Shown piece after piece: positions 48,078 through 60,785 of a stretch of DNA of 64,000 nt. Each line of letters opens with the position of its first letter. The first letter of the stretch is position 1. The position numbers and the translations under genes were made by a program. Under the pieces are notes generated by a model that worked only from the letters and a program-made list of their open reading frames with translations, was not told the origin of the DNA and did no database searches. Where the stretch lies: positions 62,001 to 126,000 of the forward strand of contig LLEY01000137.1 of NCBI GenBank assembly GCA_001414485.1, read 5' to 3'. This DNA comes from Calycina herbarum (taxonomy: Eukaryota; Ascomycota; Leotiomycetes; Helotiales; Pezizellaceae).

Positions 48078-50192
48078 TTAAAAATCCCACAAAGTCCCAA
48101 AAGCATGTAACCCAGCTATTAACAAAAAGTCAGCATAATCCCTTACCGTCCCCCAAAATAAGAGGCCGCAAAAGAGGAACTCACCAGCACGACACCCCTG
48201 CATCATCTCATCATTCCCCTTCATATTACTCGTAATAAAAATAACCTCAGCCCCAAAACTCTCCCACGTATCCTTAAGTAACTGCACCGTATCCGGTCTA
48301 CCCCCACGTTTCTTCGAGTCCCAAAGAATCATTCGTTCGGGTTCGATGTATTCGTGGATTAGCCGAGTCATTGTCGGGCCGAAAGTTTTTTCTTGGTCGG
48401 ATCCGATCCATATGAGGAACCTAATGGATGTCAGATGGGTGAAGGGAGGGGGGACGGGGTTAAGTTGGGGAACGGAGTGGCGGTGCTGGGGGATGGGGGA
48501 AGTTTACCAGTTGGGACTTTGAATACAAGTTGAAAGCGCAGCGCCAATTCCCGTTCCCGTACAAATTCTGATTCCGCGTTTGAACATTGCGGAGGCATGT
48601 CCGACACCAGCTACTTCATATCAGTACGTCCCCACATACAGCGAGGAAGAGGAAAGCATACCGAACTTCAATTCTCTAGTCCACAAGAACTTCGGGGGAT
48701 CGGCGACAAGCGTCTTCGTAAAATCGCCTTGGACACCACAGATCATGTAATGATAAGGAGACTTTGTACCCTCGCTAATGATCCCAAATGCATGGTACTC
48801 CATGATAGAGGTATGACTGATTCTCCCAAGAAGACCTTGTTGCATGCCGCGATTGAAACGGAGGATGGCGACTTTGGGCGATGGCTAAAATCAGTTTAGA
48901 TGGGTTGGGTCCGAGTGGGTAAAGGAGAAGAACTTACGATTTCTACTTCGACAGGTACTTGGCGAAGGGTGCACCACGGGATAAGAACACTAGGAGCGAT
49001 GAGTAAGACTTTTCGGGTAAAGGTTATCGTTGGAAGATTTACAAGATTGTCATGAACACAGCAAACCATAACTCCTGTAAGCTGATAAGAGAATGAGCAT
49101 CCAATCTCCATCTCCCAAGTTTCATATCATAGATATTGCCCAAAATGACGAAACACCATGTCGCCTACAATCTATCAGTACCGGGCCGAAGATCCGAGTG
49201 AAGCGAAAAGGGGTGTAAATACCGCAAGACCCAGCCAACCAATGAACCGGTGATGGCCCTCGAATACGTTGTGATGATAACTGAATCGCAGTTAGTTCCC
49301 TTTCCAATCTTTACATAGGGAGGTTGAGACACCGACTTGCGAATCCATGGAAAGGCGCTGAGGACAGAGATTATGACAAGGAGATTTGTGATTACCCCTG
49401 TAGCAATCACAGCATAGTGTTGATGGGCGTAATGCCGAACGATATCAACGATTTTATATACGAGCCATCTGGTTCTGCTGTTAGCCCTGTAGTCACATGT
49501 TTGGTTTGGTTCTCCTACGCAGTGCCTGAGAGGGCACATCCCGAATGAATCCCGCCGACGTGTTGAAGAATCGAGACTACCGCGTACTTGAGCCTCAATG
49601 GCGCCCACTGGTAGGAATCTTATCAGCATTAATCGTATGTCGCAAAGGGGGAAGAGCCTACGTGTTTCAGTCCATGGATGGCGATGATATACAAAAACCG
49701 TATGAACATCTCATTCCTCATCAGAATCGCGCAGAGAAGATTGCCAAGCACCAAAGCACCAAGATGATTATCCGCATAACGAAAATGACCGGTCGCCGCC
49801 GTGATAATGCCCGTCAAGTTGAGCAACGTAACGAAGGTAAAAAACTTTCGATAAGTGTTGAACCACAGTTGGAGTAGAATCCATCGATTGGGACGTTTCT
49901 TGTTGTCAGGGTTGGGCACCGCAATCTTGGTGGTTTGTTTACCCCCGGCAGGTCCTAATAGAGACAGTACTGGCACACTTGAGGATGGAGTGATGCCTTC
50001 GCAGATTGGGGACACAGGGGAAAGAACCCTCTCGATGTGTATTGAAGTATTCGTTGTTTTATCTCCAGTCTTGATCGGTGGTAACCGTTGCAATCTCAGT
50101 GTACTAGCGGAGAGACCTTTTTCCAAGTCGGCGGATTCAGGGTCCTGGCTGCCCGTGTAGATGACTTTGCTATGAGGCCATTTCGAAGACAT
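48078..50192 (-). CDS. TmpA-like membrane flavoprotein
   Basis: Ten exons, all in phase: 50192-49662, 49607-49519, 49468-49337, 49280-49223, 49164-49043, 48989-48938, 48884-48662, 48610-48508, 48420-48185, 48115-48078; 527 residues. The ATG at 50192 was preferred to the TTG six bases upstream. Residues 1-95 are soluble and disordered. About five membrane helices follow (105-310), with conserved HHNVFEGHHRFIGWLGLA and WFAVFMTIFVLIPWCTLR. The soluble C-terminal part has RISHTSIMEYHAFGII, SPYHYMICGVQGDF, ICTGTGIGAALST (nucleotide-binding glycine loop), WIGSDQEKTFGP, ERMILWDSKKRGGRPD and a GLHAFGTLWDF end. This is the fungal TmpA-like oxidoreductase group, related to ferric-reductase-type flavoproteins; Aspergillus TmpA acts in conidiation signalling (established). 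Substrate unknown. Nothing is broken. Confidence 0.88.
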
Positions 50193-50633
50193 TTTCAAGG
50201 TTTTGGGACCCAGTATAAGAGGAGTGACAAGGCGGCGGTTGTCGAGACAGACTTCTGTTGCAGTGTTTTCGGAAAACGAGTGTAAGTAGTTTTGGGAAGT
50301 TCTGTGGCCGCCTGCTGTGTTTAGAAGAAAAAGGTCGTACGGGTGGCGTTCAAAATGAAAACTTGATCATAGTCAGGTGGAACCAGGTGCCCATACAATC
50401 CTTCGGTCTATTATATACAATGCTGCCGGATTTCGTATATTAAAATGGCTCAACACTGGTTCCAGCACGGATGGATTGTTGTGAGAATTCGCTAAACCAA
50501 TACCGAAATTGTTAGGTGGGGCCCGGCTTCAGAATTCCAGGCATGATAACTCTCAGCTGCACGAGTTTGACACCTGTGGGATCAGAATCACGGTATCCAT
50601 ATGAAAGGTGGATGTACCGGCCTCTGCCTAGAT
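50193..50633. promoter_or_regulatory. Upstream region of TmpA-like gene
   Basis: Probable promoter and 5' leader of the minus-strand gene. No factor site recognised. Confidence 0.35.
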
Positions 50634-50691
50634 GGTTAATCAAGATAAAATCCGGGGTGTTAATTAACCCCGGAGTTTTTCTTGATTAACC
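50634..50691. repeat. 58-nt imperfect palindrome
   Basis: Two 25-nt arms beginning GGTTAATCAAGA, with CCGGGGT next to the centre, around an 8-nt GTTAATTA centre. The arms differ at only two or three positions. Could be a hairpin or cruciform, or the collapsed inverted repeats of a small DNA transposon. Seen directly. Confidence 0.9.
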
Positions 50692-53600
50692 CCAGATTTA
50701 TAGGCGAGTTCGGCACGTCGACCAGTAGGCACGTGGGGGCCGACCGACTGGAATTTTTGTGAGCAAACTCTAGAGCCTAATGTAATCGAATGATGACTCG
50801 GACGAGTGGATAAGTCAGCCCATCTTACTTGGAACGCAGTTTATTTATCTTGTTAACAGGTTTAAGGAAAACTTTTGTATAGATATCAAAAATTGTGTCA
50901 TGGGATAGAGAGAGCAGAGGAGCAAGATGTGAAACTGAAGCTATTCTTTCAAACTACTACATCTCGCTAGGAATCAAATTGAAATTGAAAAAACCAGAAA
51001 ACATCCGATGAAGCTCGAATCTAGCGCAAAAGAGACTGTAACAAAAGTCCCCCATGATCCATCTGTAAATCACGAGCACTGGCTCTTACATCTTTACAAG
51101 CACCGTCATGATTGTGGGCGAGAATAATATGGTTTCAACGAAAAGGTTGCCCTGCTTCAAGAATGGCTGACATTGACGAATTCCAAGCTGATGCGCCAAA
51201 ACGCAAGAAAGTGTATCAAAACTATCGCAAAATCTGTCAAATAATTGGGGCATTGCAACCAAGGAGAACAGCGGACAAGGAATAGCCAAACGAACTTTCG
51301 GAGGAAGAGTCATGATTCTCACTCATAGACATAATCTGTATCATACCACTCCTATCGTCTAGGTCACACCTAATCCGTAAGGATTTAGATAGATAAAACA
51401 TGAAGTGCAATGAAGTAAAGAGTTAACAACCGTTCAAAAAAAAAAAAGCAATTTGTAAAGCGAAAAGAGTAGCAAAGATCGACAACTGGAAACCCCACCG
51501 CCCAGAGCTCCGTGTAAAAGGTTCCATGGTTCTGCGCACAACTCAGTAAAGCGATGATATACAGAAAGGCCTGGAACCATTAGATTAATTGTTCGGGAGA
51601 ATTAAAGTAATGATCATCGTCAGCCTCCTCGCGCACACCGAGCTCCAGCGTGTACGTGGAACTAAAGTCGAAGCTCGTATTATTTTTTCCCAAGGTCAAA
51701 CACCCTTCGCCAAAATTAAACTGCAAGCTTGTCTAACAAAAATGATTCCCTGTGAAACGAACCGCAAGGGCTGGAGATGATAACACGTGAAAAGTCACAA
51801 GGGAACTCTCCCTTATTCCTCACTACAATAGTTTGGCGATGAGGCGGTACTCCCGTCTCGTAAAAAGAGTACAAAACAAGCTGCAACGACAAACACACTG
51901 AACCACACTGGTGGGAATTAATTGCTTTTTTAAATTCTCATCAGCAAGCCCCAAAATCCTCCCTCGAAGCGAATCCAGCCGCCGCACACACATTTCAGTT
52001 TCGGCGGATTATCGTGCATCCGAAGAAATGGGAAGGATTGAAACGGTGTTACATCACCATGTCACCCTCTCACCTCGAACCCACCGTGGCGATTTGTGGC
52101 CTACAATCACAGCGACACTCGTGTGGGGTTGAGGGTTGGTATCACCCACAACAATTCTGGAGATTGATGAGAGTGGTCGAGGGGATATGAAGTTCGAAAG
52201 TGGTGCCAGCGGTACATAATATCAACTAGGGCGATATGAGGGAAAAAAATGAGTAGTCGGGCGAAAGCAAGTAAGCAAGCAGGGCACATGAGCCTACGGA
52301 CCTTGGGTCGCTTTGCATATACATGACATGTAATCGGCAGTCTGCCGCATATACATACATAAGGAACATGCAGAACGAGGCGGTGCCCTCCGTATGACAG
52401 GTACGGAGGTACAGATCAAGTGAAGCCCTTCGTGGAGGGAAAGAAGGAAGAGATGGTACGAAGGAGGTGAAAGCACATGTGTACCGGCAAGTAACTATCC
52501 GCCATCACGTCTGCTAGCCTGAGTAGCATGGCGTGGTTGACGGTTGTGTTTCTGCAGTGGTTGCAACCATGAGCGAAGGAGTAGGACAAGAGGCGTACGG
52601 AGCAAGATAAGAATATGAGTGGATGACTTGACTTGGGTTCGGAGGATAAGGGTGTGTGGGGTTCGGTTGATCCCTAAATCCACCTCGCGATGGACGATAA
52701 AAGCGGCAGTAACAACTGTCTTTTCCTCAACCTTTCAGGACAAATTCAGAATATAATACTAAACATTTCGAATGATTAGAAATATCAGCTTAGCTCTTTA
52801 GACCTCGGTTGTCCTAGGTTCTCTTGGTCTATAGACTCAGAACGATGAGACGAGAGGAGATGAGAAGTGCCTATTACTGCCGCCTTTATCAGGATTCAGG
52901 AGGTTCGAAGGCAAGAGGTCCCATTCTGGCAACTGTTTTCCAGACTGTACGTATTCCGTAAACGCAGAGAAATGTTTGCCGCGCCCTGAAGGATTCAGGA
53001 GTACAGAGCTCTCGTTTGCACCTCAAACTCAGTTCAACACTCGCGATCGGTCTAGTTTGGTCGGGTGGCTGCCATCCAGCATCCATCTTATCACTCCACA
53101 GACATCTTGATAGAGTTCCTCGTCTCGTCTTACTGTAACCATCCTGGGTCCAATGGGTCTTTGGCGTTGCACCTGTCATCACGTGCCACAATATCTCCGA
53201 ATCTCCCGTCCAAGCCTCTGTGTGATCAGCTGAGATGACGGCCCGGAAAACTGGGCTGGAATGGCCATTCGGTTTCAGTTTCACGCGGCTAGCGAGGCAG
53301 GATGGCCGGTCGGTGGAAAACGGTCCAATATTTTCTTCACCCGCTGTCAGCCACAAGAAGCCACCACGCCAGCCACAGGGCCGCTCGGTCAAAACCGCTT
53401 AGGTTAGGGGCAAGGCAAATAGAGGGCAGCCACGCGAGGACAACTGTGTATCACTCGGCAGTAATGGTACCATTGCATTCGTTGACGAGAGTGGGATGTG
53501 CAGACGCTGGCTGCGTGATGATACAGTAACTTGAATGTCCGTAGAGGGAATAGGAATACGGACCGGTAATGGAAGGATGGGGAAGAGAAGTTTGGCGCAT

Positions 53601-56040
53601 TCCCTGGCTGGCGTGTCCTTCTTTTTGTCTTGGAATGCAAGGCCGGGAGTGGGTGGAGACGAGGGGTAAGAGTCGTAATTTATTCACGGATGGGATGGAT
53701 TGTGGAGTGCGGTGTAACACAATGGTGTTTGCCATGGGTGTGTGCGGTTTCCATCGATCTCCTGCTGGAATACTCCGTACTCAGATTCCAACATACGGAG
53801 GTCGTTGATTGATCTTTATATGAAACTTATTGACGATGAGAATATGGAGCAAAAGCTTGTATGACTGAGGTACCGGTACGAGTACTCCCTATCCAGAGGT
53901 ATACGTTGTACTCCGACTCTCACTGCTCTCTGCATTGATCACCGTCCACATTCAAAGACAGGCTGACCATTGCACATATTCCCCATTAACCAGGAAAGCG
54001 AATCCCGAAGTCGTGATCAATCTTTCATGCTTTCGATCCGATTTCGATCCGATGTTCTTCCGCGGTAGTTTCATGTTTCCATTTAACAAGTTCATTTGGC
54101 ACGAACCAGGAGTCGAGAATCGAGATGCGGGGAAGTAGAAACGTTCCAACGTGCGGTAAACTGAACAGCCAAAGCGCCGAATCGTCGAAGCGTCAACCGA
54201 ATTGGCACTGACTCATGCTCATGTGGAGTGGCCTTGCCAGCCGAGCCTGGCTATCAAAGGGATGGTAATAATATCTGCGTCTGTGGTCATATTGTGACAA
54301 GTCCTTGCTCGCCCACCTCACCACACAGCACCGCTTACATATGATGAGTTCGCTCCTCGTCCCTTTTGCCCTTTCGAGCAGCATCTCCATCTCCACCTCC
54401 ATTCGAATCGGAAGAGGGGGGGGCTGACAGGCATGGACTTGGCACTGGACTTGGCACTTGATGCAGGGTGTCCGGGATGCTTGATTGATCGCATGCAGTT
54501 CGCCTGTTTCCTTGTGCCAATTTCGCCCGTGGGCGGCATGGGCGGCATGGACATGGACATGGGCTTGGCGGCCTTCCAGACTTCCTTCCCCGTGCTCATC
54601 TGCAGCTCTGCAGCTCATCATCTTTTGCGGCACCCGCACCTCCTTCTTGCCTGACCTGCTTGGTGGCCGTGAGCCGGGGTTCGTACGGTGTTGGCAGATG
54701 AGATGGTTAATTGATTAGGCTGGGGAGGGCTTGGGGAGGCGAAAGACGTTGCATTGGCTCGTAGATGCTGGAATCCTGGTGGGTGTATTTTCTTGTTGCT
54801 GATGCTCCGTACAGTAGGGAGTTTTGGGTTTGTGCTGGCTGATGTACGGTGGCTGATGTACGATGTACGGTGCGGCTCCTCAGGTTGGTTGAGACTCCTG
54901 CGTAAAAGCCAAAGGGATGAACTCGGTGCAACGACGAGACCCTTCCCTTCCTCATCAATGGTCCGGTTCAGCTACAAAGGAAGCCCTTTCTAGCGAGTCG
55001 AAACCCCATCGCCTTGGAAGATGTCACAAAACAAAATCCTAGGGATGTGAACCTTCAAGCATTTCTGCGCACTTTTTACCCCATGGACGAGAAACGAGAA
55101 ACGAGAAACTTTCCTGCTCTCACGCACGCTTGGTGACCGCCGCACCGCGATGACGGGCAGCCTGGACAGGCAGCACAGACTGACGGACTGGGTGGAAGGG
55201 CCTAAATAAAACAGTCGACGCATGGTGAGAAGCTTAGGATAAAACGCGCTGACAAGAAAAAAGATGACGGGAGTTGCGGTGATAGGCGCCGAATGTTGGT
55301 GTAGTACCTCCATCGAGGCGGGAGGCAGAAAGCATGGATTTTGCTTCCCTAGGATGATGGTATCAACATGAGATGACCAGATAATAAAAGGAATTATATA
55401 GCAGTATCAGGCTCTGCTACACTTGAAGCGAAGGCTGATGTTGAGGATTTAAAGTTATTTATCTTGTATAAAAAAGGAGAGAGGCGGTACCTGATGATGT
55501 ACAGAGTACTTATTTTTAACCCAAGCACCTCATCTCAAGATGCTGGATTTGGCCTTCGCGGAAGGAACGGCCCCAGATTGAAGCGGTGAAATCCAGCTAA
55601 GCCCGAAATGGTAGCTTTCTCAGCGATTAAATTTTTATTCGCTTCTCCCCACTGTTCTTACTCCACCAAATCCAACAGCCTCCCTATTATTGGTCTCGAC
55701 TCTGGTAAGCTTGTCTCGGCGCCCAGGTCCAGGTTACGCATCAAGATGGCGTTTTCCATCCAAGTCATCCAGTGGAGTCAGTAATTAGATCTTGGACAAC
55801 TTCAACGTCATAGTTGTTGTAGCGTCCAGTTGGTTAGAGGTTGAATAGTGCTAGATCAAGTTGAAAAGGTCAGGAAAATTTCCATTCAAGAGTTCAAAGT
55901 AAGAGGATAACAAGTCAAGTATAAGTTTCTCAATTCATCGGAACTCTGTGGCAATCATCTCTCGACGCCAGTATGCCCAAATGCGATCCTTGGTGATATT
56001 ACAAGCTTGCTTCTTTCACCGCAACCTCCTAGCCATTCAT
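50692..56040. other. Five-kilobase gene-poor interval
   Basis: No supported gene. The longest open frame, 52889-53392 (minus), starts only at TTG and has no recognisable motif. Other frames conflict between strands. Local repeats occur near 54436-54465 (ACTTGGCACT units), 54527-54560 (GGGCGGCAT units) and 54837-54880 (GATGTACGGTG units). The last stretch is the 3' flank of UMP1. Confidence 0.4.
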
Positions 56041-56648
56041 CTATTGCATGCGAACCTTTCTCTCGAGCTCCTCATAGAATCCTGGAACGCTTCTCATCTC
56101 ATCGCCTTGGAAGACATCCTCCCATGCTAGCTCGCAGTCTCGTCCTCGAAGGATGTCTTCATGCACACCTCCTGGTAGCAAAGTTAGCATCGCCTGCTCA
56201 AAGCGCCGACCATGATCTAAGCATACCTCTAGCAGAACCCCCCAAAACAGCGGGTCTCCAGCTTCCATCTCTCACAACCTTCAACTCCATACCCCTACGA
56301 ATAGGCTCGGCGATTCCAAAGGTTCGTCGGAGACCTTCCATCTTCAATGCTTCCTGCGTGGCCTCCCAGTTCTTCAATCGTGATTCCAGGGGGTGCGAAG
56401 AATCCGGAGCGCTGTTGAGGGAGGTGGAGGTTGTTGGTCCTACACCGGCGCGGATGGTGTCATGGAGACCTGGCGCTGAAGGGGCTCCGAGAGATTTGTG
56501 GAGGAGGTGGGAGTGGGAGGTGGTGTGAGATGAGGGGGGTGCTATGCGCATTGCCTGGAGATGGTTAGCAGGAGGAGGCTGAAAGGAGTTGGTGACGGAG
56601 GGTGGCTGCGCGATGCATTCTGGGGCTGGACATAGGTGGCCCTACCAT
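56041..56648 (-). CDS. UMP1: Proteasome maturation factor Ump1
   Basis: Likely three exons: an ATG-only first exon (56648-56646), then 56554-56227 and 56171-56041, giving 153 residues; starting at the internal ATG at 56551 would give 151. Intron 2 has a GTATGC donor and a GCTAAC branch point. Intron 1 has the donor GTAGGG and GCTAAC ... CTCCAG at its end. The protein has SHTTSHSHLLHKS and APSAPGLHDTIRAG in the N-terminal half, then HPLESRLKNWEATQEALKME, LRRTFGIAEPIRRGMELKVV and RPAVLGGSARGGVHEDILRGRD, then an acidic end. This is the conserved order of the Ump1/POMP chaperone, which assists the 20S proteasome half-mer to mature and is then degraded (established). Short length and central LRRTFGIAEP motif leave little doubt. 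It is transcribed away from SSN6. Confidence 0.9.
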
Positions 56649-57528
56649 CTTGCGTTAATTGGGAGTGCGATTTAGGGGATTTGGATGGATGGAGAGTGGT
56701 TGTAGTTGATGATGGAAAGCGGTGGTGGTAGCGGTGGTGTAGAGCGTTTTTCGTGGTGTTGATGGAGCTTCGCGGAGCTTGTTGCCTTGGAGCTTGGTTA
56801 GGGTCACGCGCTTAGCGAGCTAAGCAAGGGCCCTTCTCTTACTCTGGGGCATTTTCCAAGTTCGAGCCCGATTAGGCTTGGTGCCAATCGCGACTTTTTG
56901 AATCCAAAAAAAGGGTACTGTCTCCGGTACGTGCCACGAAGTTCAGATAGGTTGGAAAAGCGGGTCTCCAAAGTTAGGGTGGGTAAGGTGAGTTGCTCTA
57001 TCCGCCCTAAAATCAGAAGGATCCCCTTCTGCTTTCCGAATCGTATCCCGACCTTTGAGCACAAGTCTGCAACCACGACCGCGCAGCCTCCACGAGCGCC
57101 CATTGACTCTCTCCTCGCTGCTGGAACCCGCATTGTCTTTCTTCCTCTTCGCTTCTCGATCCCCCGTTCGCCCCCCTCGATTCACTCGGAAGTTTAATTT
57201 ATATCGTCAGGCTGTGTTTACAACGGACGGGTGAATTGCCTTGCGCCACAGGTTGATTTGTTCTTGGTTGTTCATCCACCACCAACCCCTCAACCCTATC
57301 CTATCGCGATTAGAAGCCAGATTCTGGGCATCACCACTGCTAAATCTTCCTTTCCACAACACAACACCATCGCATAGCTGTTTCAATACCATACCTTCGA
57401 CCGTGCTGCGGTTGTAATTGTTGCAAGCTCGCAAACCATCGCGGGTGCGCTTCTGACGACGGCGCCTCGAGCCTGGTTGCTAGCGCACACTTCCTTCCTT
57501 TCGTCGCATATTCACAACACCATCAGCA
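56649..57528. promoter_or_regulatory. Divergent promoter region UMP1 / SSN6
   Basis: 880 bp between two divergent housekeeping genes. It must contain both promoters. C/T-rich tracts lie at 57.13-57.18 and near 57.49 kb before SSN6. Open frames at 56804-57197 overlap on both strands and are judged chance. Confidence 0.5.
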
Positions 57529-60500
57529 ATGGCAAGCCATCATCCGTCTCCTCCAGGAGGCATTATGCACCATGGCCCTCCTGGTGGCCCCCCTCCCCCA
57601 GGAATGCCGCAACAACAGCCGCAACAAGCGTGGCCTGCTCCCCAAACAATGGCTGCGATGAACGAGGCCGTCTGGCTGCAAATTGGTAAGATGATTTGCA
57701 TCCAATCTTTGTTTTGCGAGAGCCATTCACTGACTGTTGGCGCTAGGGAGTTTTGCTGAATTGATGGGTTCGCTTGAGGAAGCTATGGGTGCTTACGAGC
57801 ACGCCTTGCGCTCAAACCCCCGATCGATACCCGCCCTGAATGCGATCAGTGCTATCCTCCGCACCCAAGAACAATTTCCCAAGGCTGTTGAATATCTTCA
57901 GAATATTTTAAAATTGGATGGAAACAATGGTGATGTTTGGGGCAGCTTAGGTGAGTATCTGGCAGCCTTGTGCCCTTCGGATCAAATTATTGACCACTCC
58001 ACAGGTCACTGCTACTTAATGATGGATGACCTCCAGCAAGCATATACCGCATACCAACAGGCTTTGTATCATCTCAGAGACCCAAAGGTTCGTTCATCGT
58101 CAAATTCAGGTAGGACTAGATCTAATAAAGCTACTCAGGAACCAAAGCTTTGGTACGGTATCGGAATTCTTTACGATCGATATGGCTCCCTCGAGCATGC
58201 CGAAGAAGCCTTTTCTCAAGTCATGCGCATGCAGCCAGATTTTGAAAAGGCCAACGAGATTTATTTTCGTCTCGGTATAATTTACAAGCAGCAACAAAAA
58301 TACCAACAAAGTCTCGAGGTACTGTGAAACCGAAAACCGGCCATGCGTAAGATGTTTACTGATTGTTTTTAGTGTTTCCGATACATTGTTTCGGTACCCC
58401 CAACTCCTCTCACCGAAGAAGATATTTGGTTTCAGATTGGCCATGTGCACGAGCAGCAGAAAGATGTAAGTCCATTTTTTGCAGCAAAAATCAAACCACA
58501 AAATCCCCCGTTTCTAATTTACCCTCATAGTATGACAATGCAAAAGCAGCCTACATGCGCGTTCTTGATAGAGACCCAAATCATGCAAAGGTGCTCCAAC
58601 AGCTTGGTTGGCTGCATCATCAGCAGAGCAACAGCTTCACCAGCCAAGAGCGTGCTATTGAGTACCTCGAGAAATCTGTCAGCTCAGGTGAGACTCGTCA
58701 AAAATAATCCGTCCTGCATTGTACACGCTAACACGTGGCAGACCAAGGTGATGCACAAAGCTGGTATTTGCTTGGCCGATGTTACATGTCACAGCAGAAG
58801 TACCCAAAGGCGTACGAGGCCTATCAGCAAGCCGTCTATCGAGACGGACGGAACCCAACATTCTGGTGCTCGATTGGCGTTTTGTATTACCAGATCAACC
58901 AGTACCGAGATGCACTTGATGCCTACTCCCGTGCGATACGCTTGAACCCGTACATCTCCGAAGTCTGGTACGACTTGGGTACTTTGGTGAGTTTGCTTCA
59001 GCTTAATCCCCAAGTTTGCCAAAAATATAACTAATCTTTTCTTAGTATGAATCTTGCAACAATCAAATCAACGATGCATTAGACGCGTACCAACGTGCAG
59101 CTGAACTTGATCCAACAAATGCACACATCAAAGCCCGTCTTCAATTACTCCGCAACGGACCAACCAATGGACTTCCCATTCAAACAAGCGCACCCCTTCC
59201 GCAAGACGTCCATCCTCAAGCTTACCAAGCTACTGGGGCTGTCGGCCCGCCAGGTCCTCAATGGGGAAGCTCTGCGCCTCAAGCACAAGCACAGGGTCCC
59301 CCAAATACTGTCAATGGATGGGGTAGTCGACTAGCTGAGATTCATCCCCAACCGGCAAATCCATTCGACCCAAGAGACGCTGCTCGTGGGCCACCGGGAG
59401 GTCCAATTCCTCCATTGGCACGTGGACCTAGCCCTAGACAAGAACAACAAATGAGACCATACCCAGGACCCGGAGCTGATCGTGGCCCGACTGGCCTTGT
59501 TGGTCCCGGTGGACTTGGAGGATTGTTGGGTCCTGGTCTAAATGGACCTCCTGGCGGACCAAACGGTGCCCAACCTGGCCCTCCGCCGCTCAGTAGAAGA
59601 TCCCCTCCTCGTGAGCATCACCCAGCTATGGGCAATTATCCAGGACAAGGCCCCCCACAGCCACCTTCTCAACAACAACCCCCACCACCGCCACAACAAG
59701 GTCCTCTCCCAGCTGGTCCTCAGCGTGTCCCAAATCCGAACTACGTTGGACCCGCGGGCCCAAGTTCCAGCGTCTTGCCTCCTGCGCCAAATCAATTGAA
59801 TGGCCCTGGCCTTGGTCAGGGACCTCCACCTAGTCAGGGACCTCTCCCACCTTTTGGACGGGGAAACAGCCCACGAACTGAAGTGCGCCCTATTCTAGAT
59901 AACAACAGAATGGCGTCGCCAAAATCGGGTTACCCACACCAACAAGGATATCAACAACACCATCCTGATATTTCTACTCCTGCTGGCATTGAAAGTGGCG
60001 TTCCTCCTCCAGCCTCTGCCATGGTCGCCCAACAAGAAGCTGCAGCTGAACGGAACGGTGATAGACCTGCCTCGGTAGGACCCAAAAGAATGCGAGAGTG
60101 GGAAGATGAGCAGCCATCAATGAAGAAGCCAGCATCTGATGAAGCTCGAGCTCGAATGGATGATATGCATCATCGTAGACCATCTACGCCACCTCGTGAG
60201 CAGCCATTTCGCCGAAACTCTGAGGAATTTCGACGTGTTGATGAACAAAGACGTTTAATGGATGAACAGCATCGTCGTGCTGATGAGCAAAGGCGAATCG
60301 AGGATCAGCGTCGTGATGAACAACGTCGGGCAAATGAAAATTACCATCCATCCGAAGCCGCACACCACCCACCAACCCACGCACTTCCACCGGTCAATAA
60401 CTTACCAATGCAGGGCCCTCCAGGACCAGCTGCGCCCCATACACCTGTACATGAACTTCCACCGGCTCCTGCACAACAACCCGTGCCAAAGGAGTATGCC

Positions 60501-60785
60501 GTTGATGACCGTGAACGAGAACGGGAGCGGATGGAGCATCCTGCTCCTCCGCCTCCCCCACCGCAAGTTGGCGAACCTGAACGAGCTGCACGAAAGATGG
60601 AAGTTGACGAAGATTATGATGATGACGGAGAAGAGGATAAAAAGGGAGGAATTGTATCGACTGCTGGATCTGGACCAGGATCTGCTACGGGTGAGGCAAA
60701 AGTTACAACATCTCCTACTGGCGTTAATGGTCATGCGGCAAATGGGGTTGTCAATGGATCAACGAAGGTGGAAACACCAGTTTGA
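57529..60785 (+). CDS. SSN6: General transcriptional corepressor Cyc8/Ssn6 (TPR protein)
   Basis: Eight exons, all in phase: 57529-57685, 57747-57950, 58005-58087, 58139-58318, 58373-58465, 58531-58687, 58742-58986 and 59046-60785, giving 952 residues. The N-terminus is short and Pro/Gln-rich (GGPPPPGMPQQQPQQ). About ten tetratricopeptide repeats follow (residues ~50-420), including ALRSNPRSIPALNAI, HCYLMMDDLQQAYTAYQQAL, LWYGIGILYDRYGSLEHAEE and WCSIGVLYYQINQYRDALDA. The C-terminal ~500 residues are Pro/Gln/Gly-rich, then Arg/Glu-rich, then acidic. This is the architecture of Ssn6/Cyc8 (SsnF in Aspergillus, RCM-1 in Neurospora). It binds Tup1 through the first TPRs and is recruited by DNA-bound repressors. 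It acts in the nucleus. Nothing is missing. Confidence 0.96.

Noticed and set aside
52889..53392. 167-codon minus-strand frame in the 50.7-56.0 kb interval
   Set aside because: Non-ATG (TTG) start, no motif, no splice signals extending it.
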